44,671 nt of DNA, taken from positions 1 through 44,671 of the forward strand of contig CAJTVK010000018.1 in assembly GCA_910579645.1 (NCBI GenBank). The letters are read 5' to 3'. This document shows, piece by piece, positions 34,232-41,841 of this stretch. The position numbers were made by a program, and so were the translations under genes. The notes under the pieces were generated by a model. The model worked only from the letters and a program-made list of their open reading frames with translations. It did not search any database and was not told the origin of the DNA. This DNA comes from an uncultured Lachnospiraceae bacterium (GTDB lineage Bacteria; Bacillota; Clostridia; Lachnospirales; Lachnospiraceae). The first letter of the stretch is position 1. Each line of letters begins with the position of its first letter.

Positions 34232-34534
34232 TTATACGGATTTTAACCTTTTACATCCCTGCAAGAAAGCCACCGGATTCCCAATATATAGAACAGCAGA
34301 AGGTATGCCGTGGAAAACAGCAGAAAAAGCGCCCAGGAGCAGCCAGTAGAGGATTATGACATCCGGAAACCCGGGCAATCCGATCATTTTGCCGCTAAAA
34401 ATATACAGAATCCCCATCCAGACTTGTGTCAGCAGCGTGACCCGGAAAATGCTGCATAATTTGGCCGTATAAATGCACCATACCGGTACGGGAGCCGTCA
34501 TCAGAGAGTTTCTGTTATGGTTGAAGTTTTCCAC
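34232..34534 (-). pseudogene. Possible relic of an ABC-2 type (lantibiotic-immunity-like) permease
   Basis: About 100 residues with a motif reminiscent of ABC-2 permeases (NSLMTAPVPVWCIYTAKL) and two to three hydrophobic helices. There is no first membrane segment upstream and no ATPase partner nearby, so I read it as a fragment; a small free-standing membrane protein is the alternative. The open frame extends further upstream without a start or ribosome site. The rest of 34535-34727 and 34105-34231 shows no gene. Confidence 0.35.
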
Positions 34535-34727
34535 CCTCCATACATAGCCCTTTGCATTAACTTTGTTATCCTGCTTTCCACCTTGATGATAGCCGGCTAC
34601 CGGTTTTACTCTTCCCTCCGCCCTTTGGCACAGGGATAATTCAGCTTTTGGAGGGAAAAAACACGGCCTCTGACAGCAGTACGCACATTATGGGGCTGCG
34701 TATTGCCAGACAGGTTACGCTTTCCCA

Positions 34728-35219
34728 TCAAGGCAACTTCCGGTTCGGAACTGACAGACACAAGGTTTTTATGGAATTTCCGGTACAATCCTTGCAATAG
34801 CCGTACAATTCCAGCTTATGGCCGGTAATTACAAAATCCTCCACCCCTGCATGCACCCCTTTATGCTCTAAGGGACAGACTTTCAGCGGGACAAGCCTAT
34901 GGCATTTCAGGCAGACGGCATAATGCTTATGCTGCCCCCGGCACCATTCATAATATGCCATATCGCTGCCGGCCAGTGAAGTTCTGACCACATATCCCTT
35001 CTCCTCAAATACTCCCAACACACGATACACCGTAGAAACAGCATATTTTTCCTTCCCTGCTCCCCCGCAAAGCAGGCAATAAATATCCGCTGCGCTCATC
35101 GGCTCTTGTGCCTCAGCCAAGATGCGGAAGATATCCTCCCGCTGCTTTGTCTTTCTGATGTCTGCGGGAAACCGCAGCTCCCCGTCACCGTCATTTCCCA
35201 TTCCCAACGCCTTTTCCAT
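34728..35219 (-). CDS. Fur-family metal- or peroxide-responsive repressor
   Basis: A 163-residue Fur/Zur/PerR-like regulator. The N-terminal winged helix has the typical TKQREDIFRIL and YAVSTVYRVLGVFEEKGYV motifs. The dimer domain contains HYAVCLKCHRLVPL and a second CKDC pair at YGYCKDCTG, giving the structural Cys4 zinc site, plus GHKLELYG. Specificity (iron, zinc, manganese) cannot be decided. I chose the ATG at 35219; a TTG two codons upstream is closer to the GGAGG site. It lies about 15 nt after the transporter gene in one transcript, suggesting control of that transporter. Confidence 0.88.
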   Translation of the reverse strand: MEKALGMGNDGDGELRFPADIRKTKQREDIFRILAEAQEPMSAADIYCLLCGGAGKEKYAVSTVYRVLGVFEEKGYVVRTSLAGSDMAYYEWCRGQHKHYAVCLKCHRLVPLKVCPLEHKGVHAGVEDFVITGHKLELYGYCKDCTGNSIKTLCLSVPNRKLP

Positions 35220-35234
35220 CTCCAAAAGCCTCCG

Positions 35235-36128
35235 TCATACCGCAACCCCGGCCAAATCCAGCAATATGCCTGCCGTCACGCCTACCGCATACAGCAAAAG
35301 CACGATCCGCACGTTCTCTTTCCTGTCATCGTTCACTCTGAACAGCACCAAAACCCCCACACCGCTGCTTACCAACAGTCCGGACATCATCACTCCCAAC
35401 CTCATATATCCCTCCAAATAAAGCTGCGTAATCAGAACCGATGCGGCACAATTCGGAATCAGCCCCACTGCCCCCGCAATCAAATGCCCGGTCACCGACC
35501 CATCCAGAATCAGCCCCGCCAAGAAATCTTCCCCTGCCGCACCGATGATAAAATTAAGCACCAAAGAACACACAAAAATAAACAGAAATACCTGAACGGT
35601 ATGGCGCACCGCCGGCCGGAAAATCCCCTCTTCACAGCAGCAATGTCCATGCCCGCATATTTCTCCGCTGCCCCCATCCCCTATTTCCCCCTCTGCTGAC
35701 GGCATTCCGCGGACAGCCCCCTTCCCGCTTCTTCGGATAAACAAATCCACCAGAAAACCCGCCGCCATTCCGATCAGTGCCTTCATCCCCAACAATGCAA
35801 AAATAACCCCAATATCCACCTGTTCCGATATCAATATCGGGAGCATCTCATCCGAAGTAGAAAGATAAATGGCAAGCAGCGTCCCCAAAGATATCACCCT
35901 GCCTGCAAACAAATTGGAAGCCGCCGCAGAAAAACCACACTGCGGAAAAACCCCGAAAACAGCCCCCCAAAAAGCTCCGAACCGCCCGGCCCGTCCGATT
36001 GCCCCCTTCGCCCTCTCCCCCATTCTATGCTCCATATACTCCATAACAATATATGTAACCAGCAAAAACGGCAAAAGCTTTACCGAATCCATAAACGCAT
36101 CTACCATAATTTCCATCATACCCGGCAT
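35235..36128 (-). CDS. Putative 10-TM heavy-metal/manganese exporter (ArsP_2-like)
   Basis: A 297-residue polytopic membrane protein. It has two similar halves, each with a G-P-x-C-type loop: FGVFPQCGFSAAASNLFAGR in the first and VGLIPNCAASVLITQLYLEG in the second, as in the putative metal exporters of Pfam ArsP_2. A His/Cys-rich central loop (CGHGHCCCEE) could bind metal. I chose the ATG at 36128 with GGAGG five bases upstream. With the Fur-family gene immediately downstream, metal-responsive expression is likely. The substrate is not known. Confidence 0.8.
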   Translation of the reverse strand: MPGMMEIMVDAFMDSVKLLPFLLVTYIVMEYMEHRMGERAKGAIGRAGRFGAFWGAVFGVFPQCGFSAAASNLFAGRVISLGTLLAIYLSTSDEMLPILISEQVDIGVIFALLGMKALIGMAAGFLVDLFIRRSGKGAVRGMPSAEGEIGDGGSGEICGHGHCCCEEGIFRPAVRHTVQVFLFIFVCSLVLNFIIGAAGEDFLAGLILDGSVTGHLIAGAVGLIPNCAASVLITQLYLEGYMRLGVMMSGLLVSSGVGVLVLFRVNDDRKENVRIVLLLYAVGVTAGILLDLAGVAV

Positions 36129-36174
36129 ACAAACCTCCCTGCAATTGCGATTCATTTGCAAATATGCAGATTCT

Positions 36175-36202
36175 ATCATACCACATATAAACCATCTGTC
36201 AA
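36175..36202 (-). promoter_or_regulatory. Promoter of the exporter-Fur operon
   Basis: On the minus strand TTGACA (36197-36202), 16-nt spacer and TATGAT (36175-36180) lie about 45 nt upstream of the exporter start. A TGCA-AATA-TGCA palindrome (about 36155-36166) just downstream of the -10 is a candidate repressor site. Confidence 0.65.
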
Positions 36203-36329
36203 CTCTATGGTTTGGAAATATACGGAAATTAATTTTGATTTTTCATTCCTGCGCTCCAGAAAACCACTTCAAAGCCCCATCCCCCACTATATCAAGGGGC
36301 ATTCCGATTTCACAAGAAAAAACAGTTAG

Positions 36330-36404
36330 AAATCCCCAGATCGTGTCCTGGATAAGTTAGGTTTGAAAGCCGGTCAGAAAATCAAGCTGTCTGAATACTT
36401 TTAA
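36330..36404 (+). pseudogene. Short C-terminal coding remnant
   Basis: After a stop at 36327-36329 the plus frame reads as a plausible protein end (DRVLDKLGLKAGQKIKLSEY and a Phe before TAA), with no start or ribosome site. It looks like the tail of a lost gene just upstream of the broken Rpn gene. I do not recognise the family. The 36129-36497 stretch otherwise holds only the exporter promoter. Confidence 0.3.
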
Positions 36405-36497
36405 ACGATTTTAAGAAGGCTATTGAGAAAAATTCTTTTTCAGCGTATACTGTTATCAGTGGGAAAGAATCTCCCATGGAAGAAAGGAATTTTCATC

Positions 36498-37302
36498 ATG
36501 GGAAAGATAGATACTATAACAAAGGAATATATGAGGAATCCGGTAGTCTTTGCAGATGCATTCAATCAGCTTTTATACCATGGGGATCAAAAGATTGACC
36601 CTGCCCGGCTGACGGAATTGGACACTACGGAAATTGTGATTCCATATGGAACTAGCGGTGCCGGTGTGCCGGAACAGAAATACCGGGATGTGATGAAGCT
36701 ACTGTATGCCATGACGGACGGCAAAATAGCATACTGTATTATGGGAATCGAAAACCAGACGAAAATTCATTACGCTCTTCCAGTCAAGAATGGGGTTTAT
36801 GATTTTCTCCAGCTGTCTCATCAGGTCAGTGAGGCGGCCAATGCTCATAGGCAGGCCATGAAGGAATCGAAATTGGAACAGCCAGATAATACACAAGAAA
36901 AACCTGATCGCCCCAAGGGAAATGTCGGATGACGAAATTAATGAATTCCACTCAAGCCTGCGAGAAGTGATGCTGTACATCAAATATTCTAAAGATAGGG
37001 AAATATTGGATAGAGTTGTAAGAGAAAACTTAAAATTTCAAAACGTAGAGCGACAAGCAGCTGAAGTAATAAATGTTGTTACGGGATCCAAGTTGGAATA
37101 TCCCGAAGGGAAAGGAGCGGTGAATATGTGTTTGGCAATTCAGCAGATGAGGGAAGAGAGCGAATTAACAGGTCAGATTAAAGGTGCCGTTTTAATGTGT
37201 AAAGATCTAGAGGTTTCATTAGCAGAAACTATAAAGCGGATTGCAGAGAGATTCCAATTGTCTGAAATGGAATCCAGTGAAAAGGTAAAGCAATATTGGT
37301 GA
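36498..37302 (+). pseudogene. Broken Rpn-family recombination-promoting nuclease/putative transposase
   Basis: Two open segments match the two ends of one Rpn (PD-(D/E)xK, transposase_31-like) protein. The first (36498-36932, starting MGKIDTITKEYMRNPVVFAD) has the N-terminal half up to about residue 140. The second, in another frame, gives NLIAPREMSDDEINEFHSSL onward to 37302. The middle third, which normally lies between, is missing, and the junction near 36895 also shifts frame. This fits an internal deletion of a once full-length gene of about 300 residues. A GAAAGGA site precedes the first ATG. Both pieces could still be translated. Confidence 0.75.
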
Positions 37303-37306
37303 AAAG

Positions 37307-37348
37307 AAATGGGATGCGTGCCTAAATGGAAGCGCATCCCATTTTTAA
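37307..37348 (+). terminator. Intrinsic terminator of the Rpn locus
   Basis: Perfect 12-bp stem AAATGGGATGCG / CGCATCCCATTT with a 14-nt loop, followed by T residues, 5 nt after the stop of the Rpn remnant. The rest of 37349-37505 holds three GC-rich 9-bp near-repeats of CCGGTRC type (about 37451-37477) and no gene. Confidence 0.85.
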
Positions 37349-37505
37349 TTATTACTTTCTCTTAATCACATTGCTATAAATATCAGTAGTGGTGGATGGA
37401 TGCAATACAGAGCCGGTTCAAAGCCTTCCCTGCCTGCCGGATAATCCCGTCCGGTGCGCCCGGTACATCCGGTACGCCCAGCATCCCCCCTACACCATCT
37501 CCAAT

Positions 37506-38384
37506 TCACAAATCCGCCTCATTCACAAACACCCCCTTCAGCCGTTCCATCCCAAACCGCTTCGTAAACCATTCGCATTTACACAGAAACGAATAATAAA
37601 TATTCAGCCCGCACCCATGTATCGTTTCAAAATTCCCCTGCCCCTTCGATATAATCACATCCGCGGCATTTACCGCATCCAATGCTTCCCTGCCCAGCAG
37701 CTTCAGCTGTGTGCCCGCCACCCCGTTTCCGTTCCCGATTACCCTTACCATATCAGTAAGCCCTACATCCTCCGCATCCTCCCGCACCGCATCGTTCAAT
37801 ACAGGCATCCCTCTTACAATAACCGTTATATGAATCTGCGGAAACTGCTCTCCCAATATTTTAATCAACAACTTATCGGCTATAATTTCTCCGCAGTTAT
37901 CGGCCAGATAAACCACCTCTCTTGCCCCTCCCAAATCTCTGCACAGCCTCCGGAAAGTATCTTCATCCAAGGCTTCCCCTTTCGCACGCCGGAGCAATTC
38001 CAGCAAAGTCCCTTCCTCCACCTGATTCATTGCCCCATAATCAATATAGTTTCCCGCCCTCGCATAATTAACGGCATTCCTCAGCACCTCTTCCTCATTG
38101 CATCCCGAACGGATATCCTTTTCCAATTCCGGTTCCAATTGCAGCATCAGTTGATTAAACTCCTTTTTCTCCTTTTCATAATCCGGAAGTTCCCCAAAAT
38201 AGCGTTTATAAACCATATTAATTTCATAAACCAAATAGGGGGCAGTGGCATCCTCCGATGCCGCCGCTATAATACCCGCCACTTCCTTTAGATAAGAAGC
38301 CTTTATCTCCTCATTCTCCACCCCCCTGATTTTCTCTTCCTGCCTGTCCATAATGCACCTAATGCACATTGCACTGATTTTCAT
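37506..38384 (-). CDS. DUF89 (ARMT1-like) damage-control phosphatase family protein
   Basis: A 292-residue protein with the DUF89 features: N-terminal MCIRCIMDRQ cysteine pair, the LADNCGEIIADKLLI metal/substrate motif (about residues 172-186), VRGMPVLNDAV and the IISKGQGNFET motif. Members are metal-dependent phosphatases proposed to remove harmful phospho-metabolites. The ATG has GAGGAGG seven bases upstream. The frame after its TGA stays open for about 42 codons. Confidence 0.88.
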   Translation of the reverse strand: MKISAMCIRCIMDRQEEKIRGVENEEIKASYLKEVAGIIAAASEDATAPYLVYEINMVYKRYFGELPDYEKEKKEFNQLMLQLEPELEKDIRSGCNEEEVLRNAVNYARAGNYIDYGAMNQVEEGTLLELLRRAKGEALDEDTFRRLCRDLGGAREVVYLADNCGEIIADKLLIKILGEQFPQIHITVIVRGMPVLNDAVREDAEDVGLTDMVRVIGNGNGVAGTQLKLLGREALDAVNAADVIISKGQGNFETIHGCGLNIYYSFLCKCEWFTKRFGMERLKGVFVNEADL

Positions 38385-38664
38385 TCCTATTCCTCCTCAC
38401 TCCGTTCCTATTATTTTCTCTGTAACATCTGCCCCCAAAAACCGTGCACATCCTCCGGAAAGCATAGCTTAAGGCATCTATATTTGCTGCCTGCCATAAA
38501 AGCAGAATTTCCTGACACGTTCCGGCACGGCAGTTTTCTGTAACGATTGCCGCATCATTTACATCCAATATAATAATGCCTGATATTGCAGCAAAGTGCA
38601 ACACCCCATAAAAACCGGCAGTGCCGATTTCTCTTCGGAAATCAAGGAGAAGCTTATAAATCAT
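38359..38664 (-). CDS. Uncertain small ORF between the CPBP and DUF89 genes
   Basis: An open frame of 101 codons fills an otherwise empty 285-nt gap, starts with ATG three bases after a weak AAGG, and overlaps the DUF89 start by 26 nt. It matches no family I know, its composition is unremarkable, and it may not be translated. Confidence 0.25.
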   Translation of the reverse strand: MIYKLLLDFRREIGTAGFYGVLHFAAISGIIILDVNDAAIVTENCRAGTCQEILLLWQAANIDALSYAFRRMCTVFGGRCYRENNRNGVRRNRNENQCNVH

Positions 38665-38669
38665 TTGCC

Positions 38670-39461
38670 TTAATCAATGTTTCCTGCTTGCGCTTTGGGA
38701 AGTAGAGCGGAGATTTTTTTATTGGCATTTTCCCATTGATTTTTCGGAAGCGTTCTTGTAAGGATTAAGTTATAGGCAACAGTTATGCAAATCAGAACAA
38801 GTATATGAATAATATGCTTTTCCACGGTAATGTCTGTTTTATTTACAAAAATACTAAGAGTGTTAATAGCAGAATGGACTACAATACAGGGGAACAGGCT
38901 TCCGCCACGATAAAAAATCGTTACAAACAAGAAGCCTACCGCAATTGCGAAGCAAATCTGGCACAAATTGGTTACCAAGCCCATACCGCTGCCATTAAAT
39001 AAATTTATCAAATGCCCGACACCAAAGGTTACGCTTGAGATAATAATCGCGGATTTTATATTTTCTTTTGCGATTGATACAAACAGGAAACCTCTGAAAA
39101 TCACTTCCTCTAAAAATCCAACGCAAAGCATACACGCAATATGACATACCGCTTCCGTTAGCGAATAATTGACAGCAACACCGTTCCAAAGATTTCCTGT
39201 CGCTAAGATAAAAAGTGGCACATAGTAAAGGAACCGACGGGCAGGAACAGGTGATTCACAAAGTCCATACCGTTTTTGTAAATTGTTTTTCCGGATAAAG
39301 GTAAAAAGAATAATGGTCTGCAAGATACAAAAAACGGCACTTGCAGAGTATTCAATCCCTATTTTTTCATTTAATGGATTTGCTAAAGACTGTAGGACAC
39401 AATAGACCACTATCCATACAATCGCAAAAGTCTGCTCGTTTTTCTCATATAACTTTTTCAT
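38670..39461 (-). CDS. CPBP-family intramembrane glutamic endopeptidase
   Basis: A 263-residue polytopic membrane protein (about seven to eight helices) of the Abi/CAAX-protease family. The three catalytic motifs are visible: EEVIFRG (about 118-124), GVGHLINLF and the late HSAINT. In Firmicutes these proteins are linked to bacteriocin self-protection or membrane protein turnover. The ATG has AGGAGG four bases upstream and overlaps the stop of the TetR gene by 4 nt, so the two form an operon controlled by that regulator. Confidence 0.88.
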   Translation of the reverse strand: MKKLYEKNEQTFAIVWIVVYCVLQSLANPLNEKIGIEYSASAVFCILQTIILFTFIRKNNLQKRYGLCESPVPARRFLYYVPLFILATGNLWNGVAVNYSLTEAVCHIACMLCVGFLEEVIFRGFLFVSIAKENIKSAIIISSVTFGVGHLINLFNGSGMGLVTNLCQICFAIAVGFLFVTIFYRGGSLFPCIVVHSAINTLSIFVNKTDITVEKHIIHILVLICITVAYNLILTRTLPKNQWENANKKISALLPKAQAGNID

Positions 39462-40027
39462 TTTTCCTCCTGTGGTGCCAATATCGCAGCTCTATATGCC
39501 CGTTCCAAATGAGATTTTATAAGTTCCTCATCGTATTCCAATGAATTGTTTGCAATGATGCTCGCATATCCATGAGCAAATAAAAAAATGTTTAAAAAGG
39601 TTTCTTTCACTTGCTCTATACTTCCTCCGGCTGCTCCCTGCATTGCCAAAAGCACAGGCACAAGTTCCTCGGCATCTATCATTTCAAGCAAAGTCGTTCC
39701 CGTAAAAAAATTAGATTGAAAAAGGAAGCGAAACAAATGCGGTTCTTCCATCGCAAAGCGGATATAATTCAATCCAATTCCAAGCATAACGCCTTTCTGC
39801 GGGCTTTCAATATTCATCAGGTATTCCGAATGATAGGCGTCTGCTTTTGCATAAGCAGCTTTTTTCAATTCCTCAATCGTTGCAAAGTGATACATAACCG
39901 GCTGCGTGGAACAGTTTAGTTTTTTTGCGACAGTCCTTGCATTGATATTTTCTCCGCCTACTTCTCGGGCGACCTCAAAGGCAGCATCAATAACCATCTC
40001 TTTTGTGATTTTAGGTTTTGGCGGCAT
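39458..40027 (-). CDS. TetR/AcrR-family transcriptional regulator
   Basis: A 189-residue repressor. The N-terminal helix-turn-helix is clear (ITKEMVIDAAFEVAREVGGE, then NARTVAKKLNCSTQPVMYHF); the C-terminal ligand domain is of the WHG/TetR_C type. A run of G precedes the ATG as ribosome site. It is the first gene of the two-gene unit with the CPBP protease, and a 14-bp palindrome lies at its transcription start, so autorepression and control of the protease are likely. The ligand is unknown. Confidence 0.9.
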   Translation of the reverse strand: MPPKPKITKEMVIDAAFEVAREVGGENINARTVAKKLNCSTQPVMYHFATIEELKKAAYAKADAYHSEYLMNIESPQKGVMLGIGLNYIRFAMEEPHLFRFLFQSNFFTGTTLLEMIDAEELVPVLLAMQGAAGGSIEQVKETFLNIFLFAHGYASIIANNSLEYDEELIKSHLERAYRAAILAPQEEK

Positions 40028-40053
40028 AGTTTTCCCCCCCTGTTTAATAATTC

Positions 40054-40103
40054 ATGTTATATAACATTCATTATATTGTAAGACTCAGCACTGATTTTGT
40101 CAA
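40054..40103 (-). promoter_or_regulatory. TetR-gene promoter with palindromic operator
   Basis: On the minus strand TTGACA (40098-40103), 17-nt spacer, TACAAT (40075-40080), followed directly by the perfect 14-bp palindrome ATGTTATATAACAT (40054-40067), which would cover the transcription start. The placement is that expected for an autorepressor operator. The intergenic stretch to 40369 holds no other gene. Confidence 0.75.
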
Positions 40104-40286
40104 TCCCTACGACTGAGCTTTCACCTAGTGCTCCAATTTCTGTCTGGATGCAGTACTAGTTTTCACCTTTCCGAAAAACGGTATAGCGGTAAAATGTTCT
40201 ATTTCGTCTTATGATAAAATTTTATAAATGTAAAAGTGAAAAGAATGAAGCAAATACAAATTTGCGCTGCCAAAAGTAAAATGCAC

Positions 40287-40338
40287 TTGACATTTTATGT
40301 AAAGCAAACTATACTTAGTATGTAAAGCGCGCTATACA
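40287..40338 (+). promoter_or_regulatory. Promoter and direct-repeat operator of the XRE regulator gene
   Basis: TTGACA (40287-40292), 17-nt spacer and TATACT (40310-40315) form a strong promoter. Two copies of TATGTAAAGCnnnCTATAC lie in tandem 23 nt apart (about 40297-40314 and 40320-40337), the first overlapping the spacer and -10. The second copy core GTAAAGCGCGCTATAC is an imperfect palindrome. This looks like the binding site of the downstream XRE protein. Confidence 0.75.
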
Positions 40339-40369
40339 TATCAAAATATACAATTAAGGATGTGGTAAC

Positions 40370-40579
40370 TTGCAAAACAAAATACAAGAATTAAGAAAAA
40401 GCCGCAAAGTCACACAAAACGAACTTGCGGAAGCCGTGAACGTGACCAGACAGACTATTATTTCATTGGAAAGCGGAAAATACAAAGCTTCCTTAATTCT
40501 TGCCCATAAAATTGCTCAATATTTTAACATGTCCATTGAAGAGATTTTTATTTTTAATGAGGAGGAAGAAAATCTATGA
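40370..40579 (+). CDS. XRE-family transcriptional regulator, YozG-like
   Basis: A 69-residue protein that is essentially one Cro/C1-type helix-turn-helix (IQELRKSRKVTQNELAEAVN, then VTRQTIISLESGKYKASL, and FNMSIEEIF). The start is TTG with AAGGATGTGG upstream. It overlaps the next gene by 4 nt (ATGA), a pairing typical for small XRE regulators that control an adjacent membrane protein. It probably represses its own promoter. Confidence 0.9.
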   Translation: MQNKIQELRKSRKVTQNELAEAVNVTRQTIISLESGKYKASLILAHKIAQYFNMSIEEIFIFNEEEENL

Positions 40580-41058
40580 TGTGCTTATTTGAAACCGCTT
40601 CAAGCGTCAAGACAAATGATGATTTCCGTAAAGTGCTCCAAAAGAAAAGCCGGCTTATGGGAATACTGATTCTGCTGGGCTTCATAACCATACTGACTGT
40701 AGGGGCTGCCGCAATAACCGGGTTCCTTGAATCCGATTCTTATTTATGCGGCCTTTACCTTGGCCTGGGATGCGGCCTTGTCTTTGCCGGCATCCTCAAG
40801 ATATTACAGTTCCGACGTATATCCGGCAATGCGGAACTGCTGAAAAAGGAACGGCTGAAATATACGGACGAACGCAACCACGCCATTTCCGCCAAAGCAG
40901 TCCAGACCGCCACGATAGTAGTTCTTATCCTTTCCTATCTGGCAATGCTTATCGGCGTTTGTTTTAACCGAATGATATTTTATTGCTACTGGTCAATCAT
41001 TATGGTTTTTCTGATAGCCTATATGATATGCAATAAGTATTACAGCCGAAAAATGTAA
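40576..41058 (+). CDS. Membrane protein paired with the XRE regulator
   Basis: A 160-residue protein with four hydrophobic helices (about 27-49, 58-76, 107-127, 132-152) and a charged cytoplasmic loop (RLKYTDERNHAISAKA, 93-108), where the DERN motif is typical of DUF2178/DUF6442-like proteins that pair with small XRE regulators. The function is unknown. It has a good GAGGAGG site seven bases upstream of the first ATG. Confidence 0.8.
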   Translation: MMCLFETASSVKTNDDFRKVLQKKSRLMGILILLGFITILTVGAAAITGFLESDSYLCGLYLGLGCGLVFAGILKILQFRRISGNAELLKKERLKYTDERNHAISAKAVQTATIVVLILSYLAMLIGVCFNRMIFYCYWSIIMVFLIAYMICNKYYSRKM

Positions 41059-41124
41059 GCCCTGAAAAATGCCAATGTCATTAGCTTAAGCCGAAGGCGG
41101 CGTCAGAAATGATGTTTTTATTCG

Positions 41125-41142
41125 GACCTTCGAAAAACGCCG
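41125..41142. repeat. 18-bp dispersed repeat, copy 1
   Basis: GACCTTCGAAAAACGCCG occurs here and again at 44654-44671, exactly at the window end. In this copy it directly precedes the 15-bp hairpin at 41144-41182, so the second copy may continue into the same element outside the window. Confidence 0.8.
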
Positions 41143-41143
41143 G

Positions 41144-41182
41144 CGCAGCGGCACTAAGATATAGTACCTTAGTGCCGCTGCG
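41144..41182 (-). terminator. 15-bp perfect hairpin, probable bidirectional terminator
   Basis: CGCAGCGGCACTAAG and its exact complement flank a 9-nt loop, between the ends of two convergent genes. On the minus strand a run of five T follows after 5 nt; on the plus strand there is no T-run. It may be part of a dispersed repeat. Confidence 0.5.
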
Positions 41183-41207
41183 TTGACCAATCTCCCGTTA
41201 CCTTTTC

Positions 41208-41426
41208 TCAGCCAATGCCCGGCCCCATAAACCCGTTAAAAATATCCGGGTCATCTTCCGCCAAGGAACTGACAATACGGTCCATTTCCCGTTTGGACTT
41301 TGCATCCCTGCTTCTGGCAATTGCCTGCTCTTTTTCCGCTTCGGTCATATCCGAAAAACGTTTCATCGCTTTCTGGTTCATGGCAAGAGAAAGCCCGAAT
41401 CCGATAGGCAGCTGTTGATTATCCAT
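41208..41426 (-). CDS. Small conserved hypothetical protein
   Basis: A 72-residue, hydrophilic, soluble protein (MDNQQLPIGFGLSLAMNQKA, then MTEAEKEQAIARSRDAKSKR). No enzyme motif. I recall similar short proteins in Lachnospiraceae but no function. The ATG at 41426 has a GAGAGGAGAGGG site; an upstream start at 41450 is less likely. Confidence 0.65.
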   Translation of the reverse strand: MDNQQLPIGFGLSLAMNQKAMKRFSDMTEAEKEQAIARSRDAKSKREMDRIVSSLAEDDPDIFNGFMGPGIG

Positions 41427-41450
41427 ATTCCCTCTCCTCTCAAATACCAT

Positions 41451-41841
41451 TTTTACGGTTCCGCATTTATTGTAAAAGACGAAAATATTTGCCGTTTACT
41501 ATAAATGGATGCACCCCGCCCGCATAGAAAATTTTGCTGCATTCGCAGCATGCGGACGTTGTAAACGGAAACGACAAAAGTCGTTACCTATAGTATTTGA
41601 AAAAAGGAGGGCTGTCAGTCAGCCATTATATTCCAACAGGCAGCCGTTTCGTTCCGCTCCCATTCCTTAAATTACTATTAAATTTCCTTAAATATTACAA
41701 AAAAACGATATTTCAAATTGTGCTTTAAGAAAAAAAGCGTATAATAGAGTAAGAAAAAGATTCTTGTTTACAAAAACAGAATAAAGCAGTATGATACTGA
41801 ATTAGGTCATATTGGCAAATACTTATACCGGGAGGATAAAA
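41451..41841. other. Gene-free region upstream of the VanZ gene
   Basis: 391 nt without a credible gene. It contains a small hairpin (TGCTGC/GCAGCA near 41535), an isolated GGAGGG not followed by a frame (about 41606), and the VanZ promoter at 41718-41745. Confidence 0.55.
41718..41745 (+). promoter_or_regulatory. Promoter of the VanZ gene
   Basis: TTGTGC (41718-41723), 16-nt spacer and perfect TATAAT (41740-41745), about 97 nt upstream of the start. Confidence 0.65.

Noticed and set aside
34606..34797. 63-codon minus-strand frame near the Fur gene end
   Set aside because: Basic, low-quality sequence overlapping the end of the Fur-family gene, without a start context.
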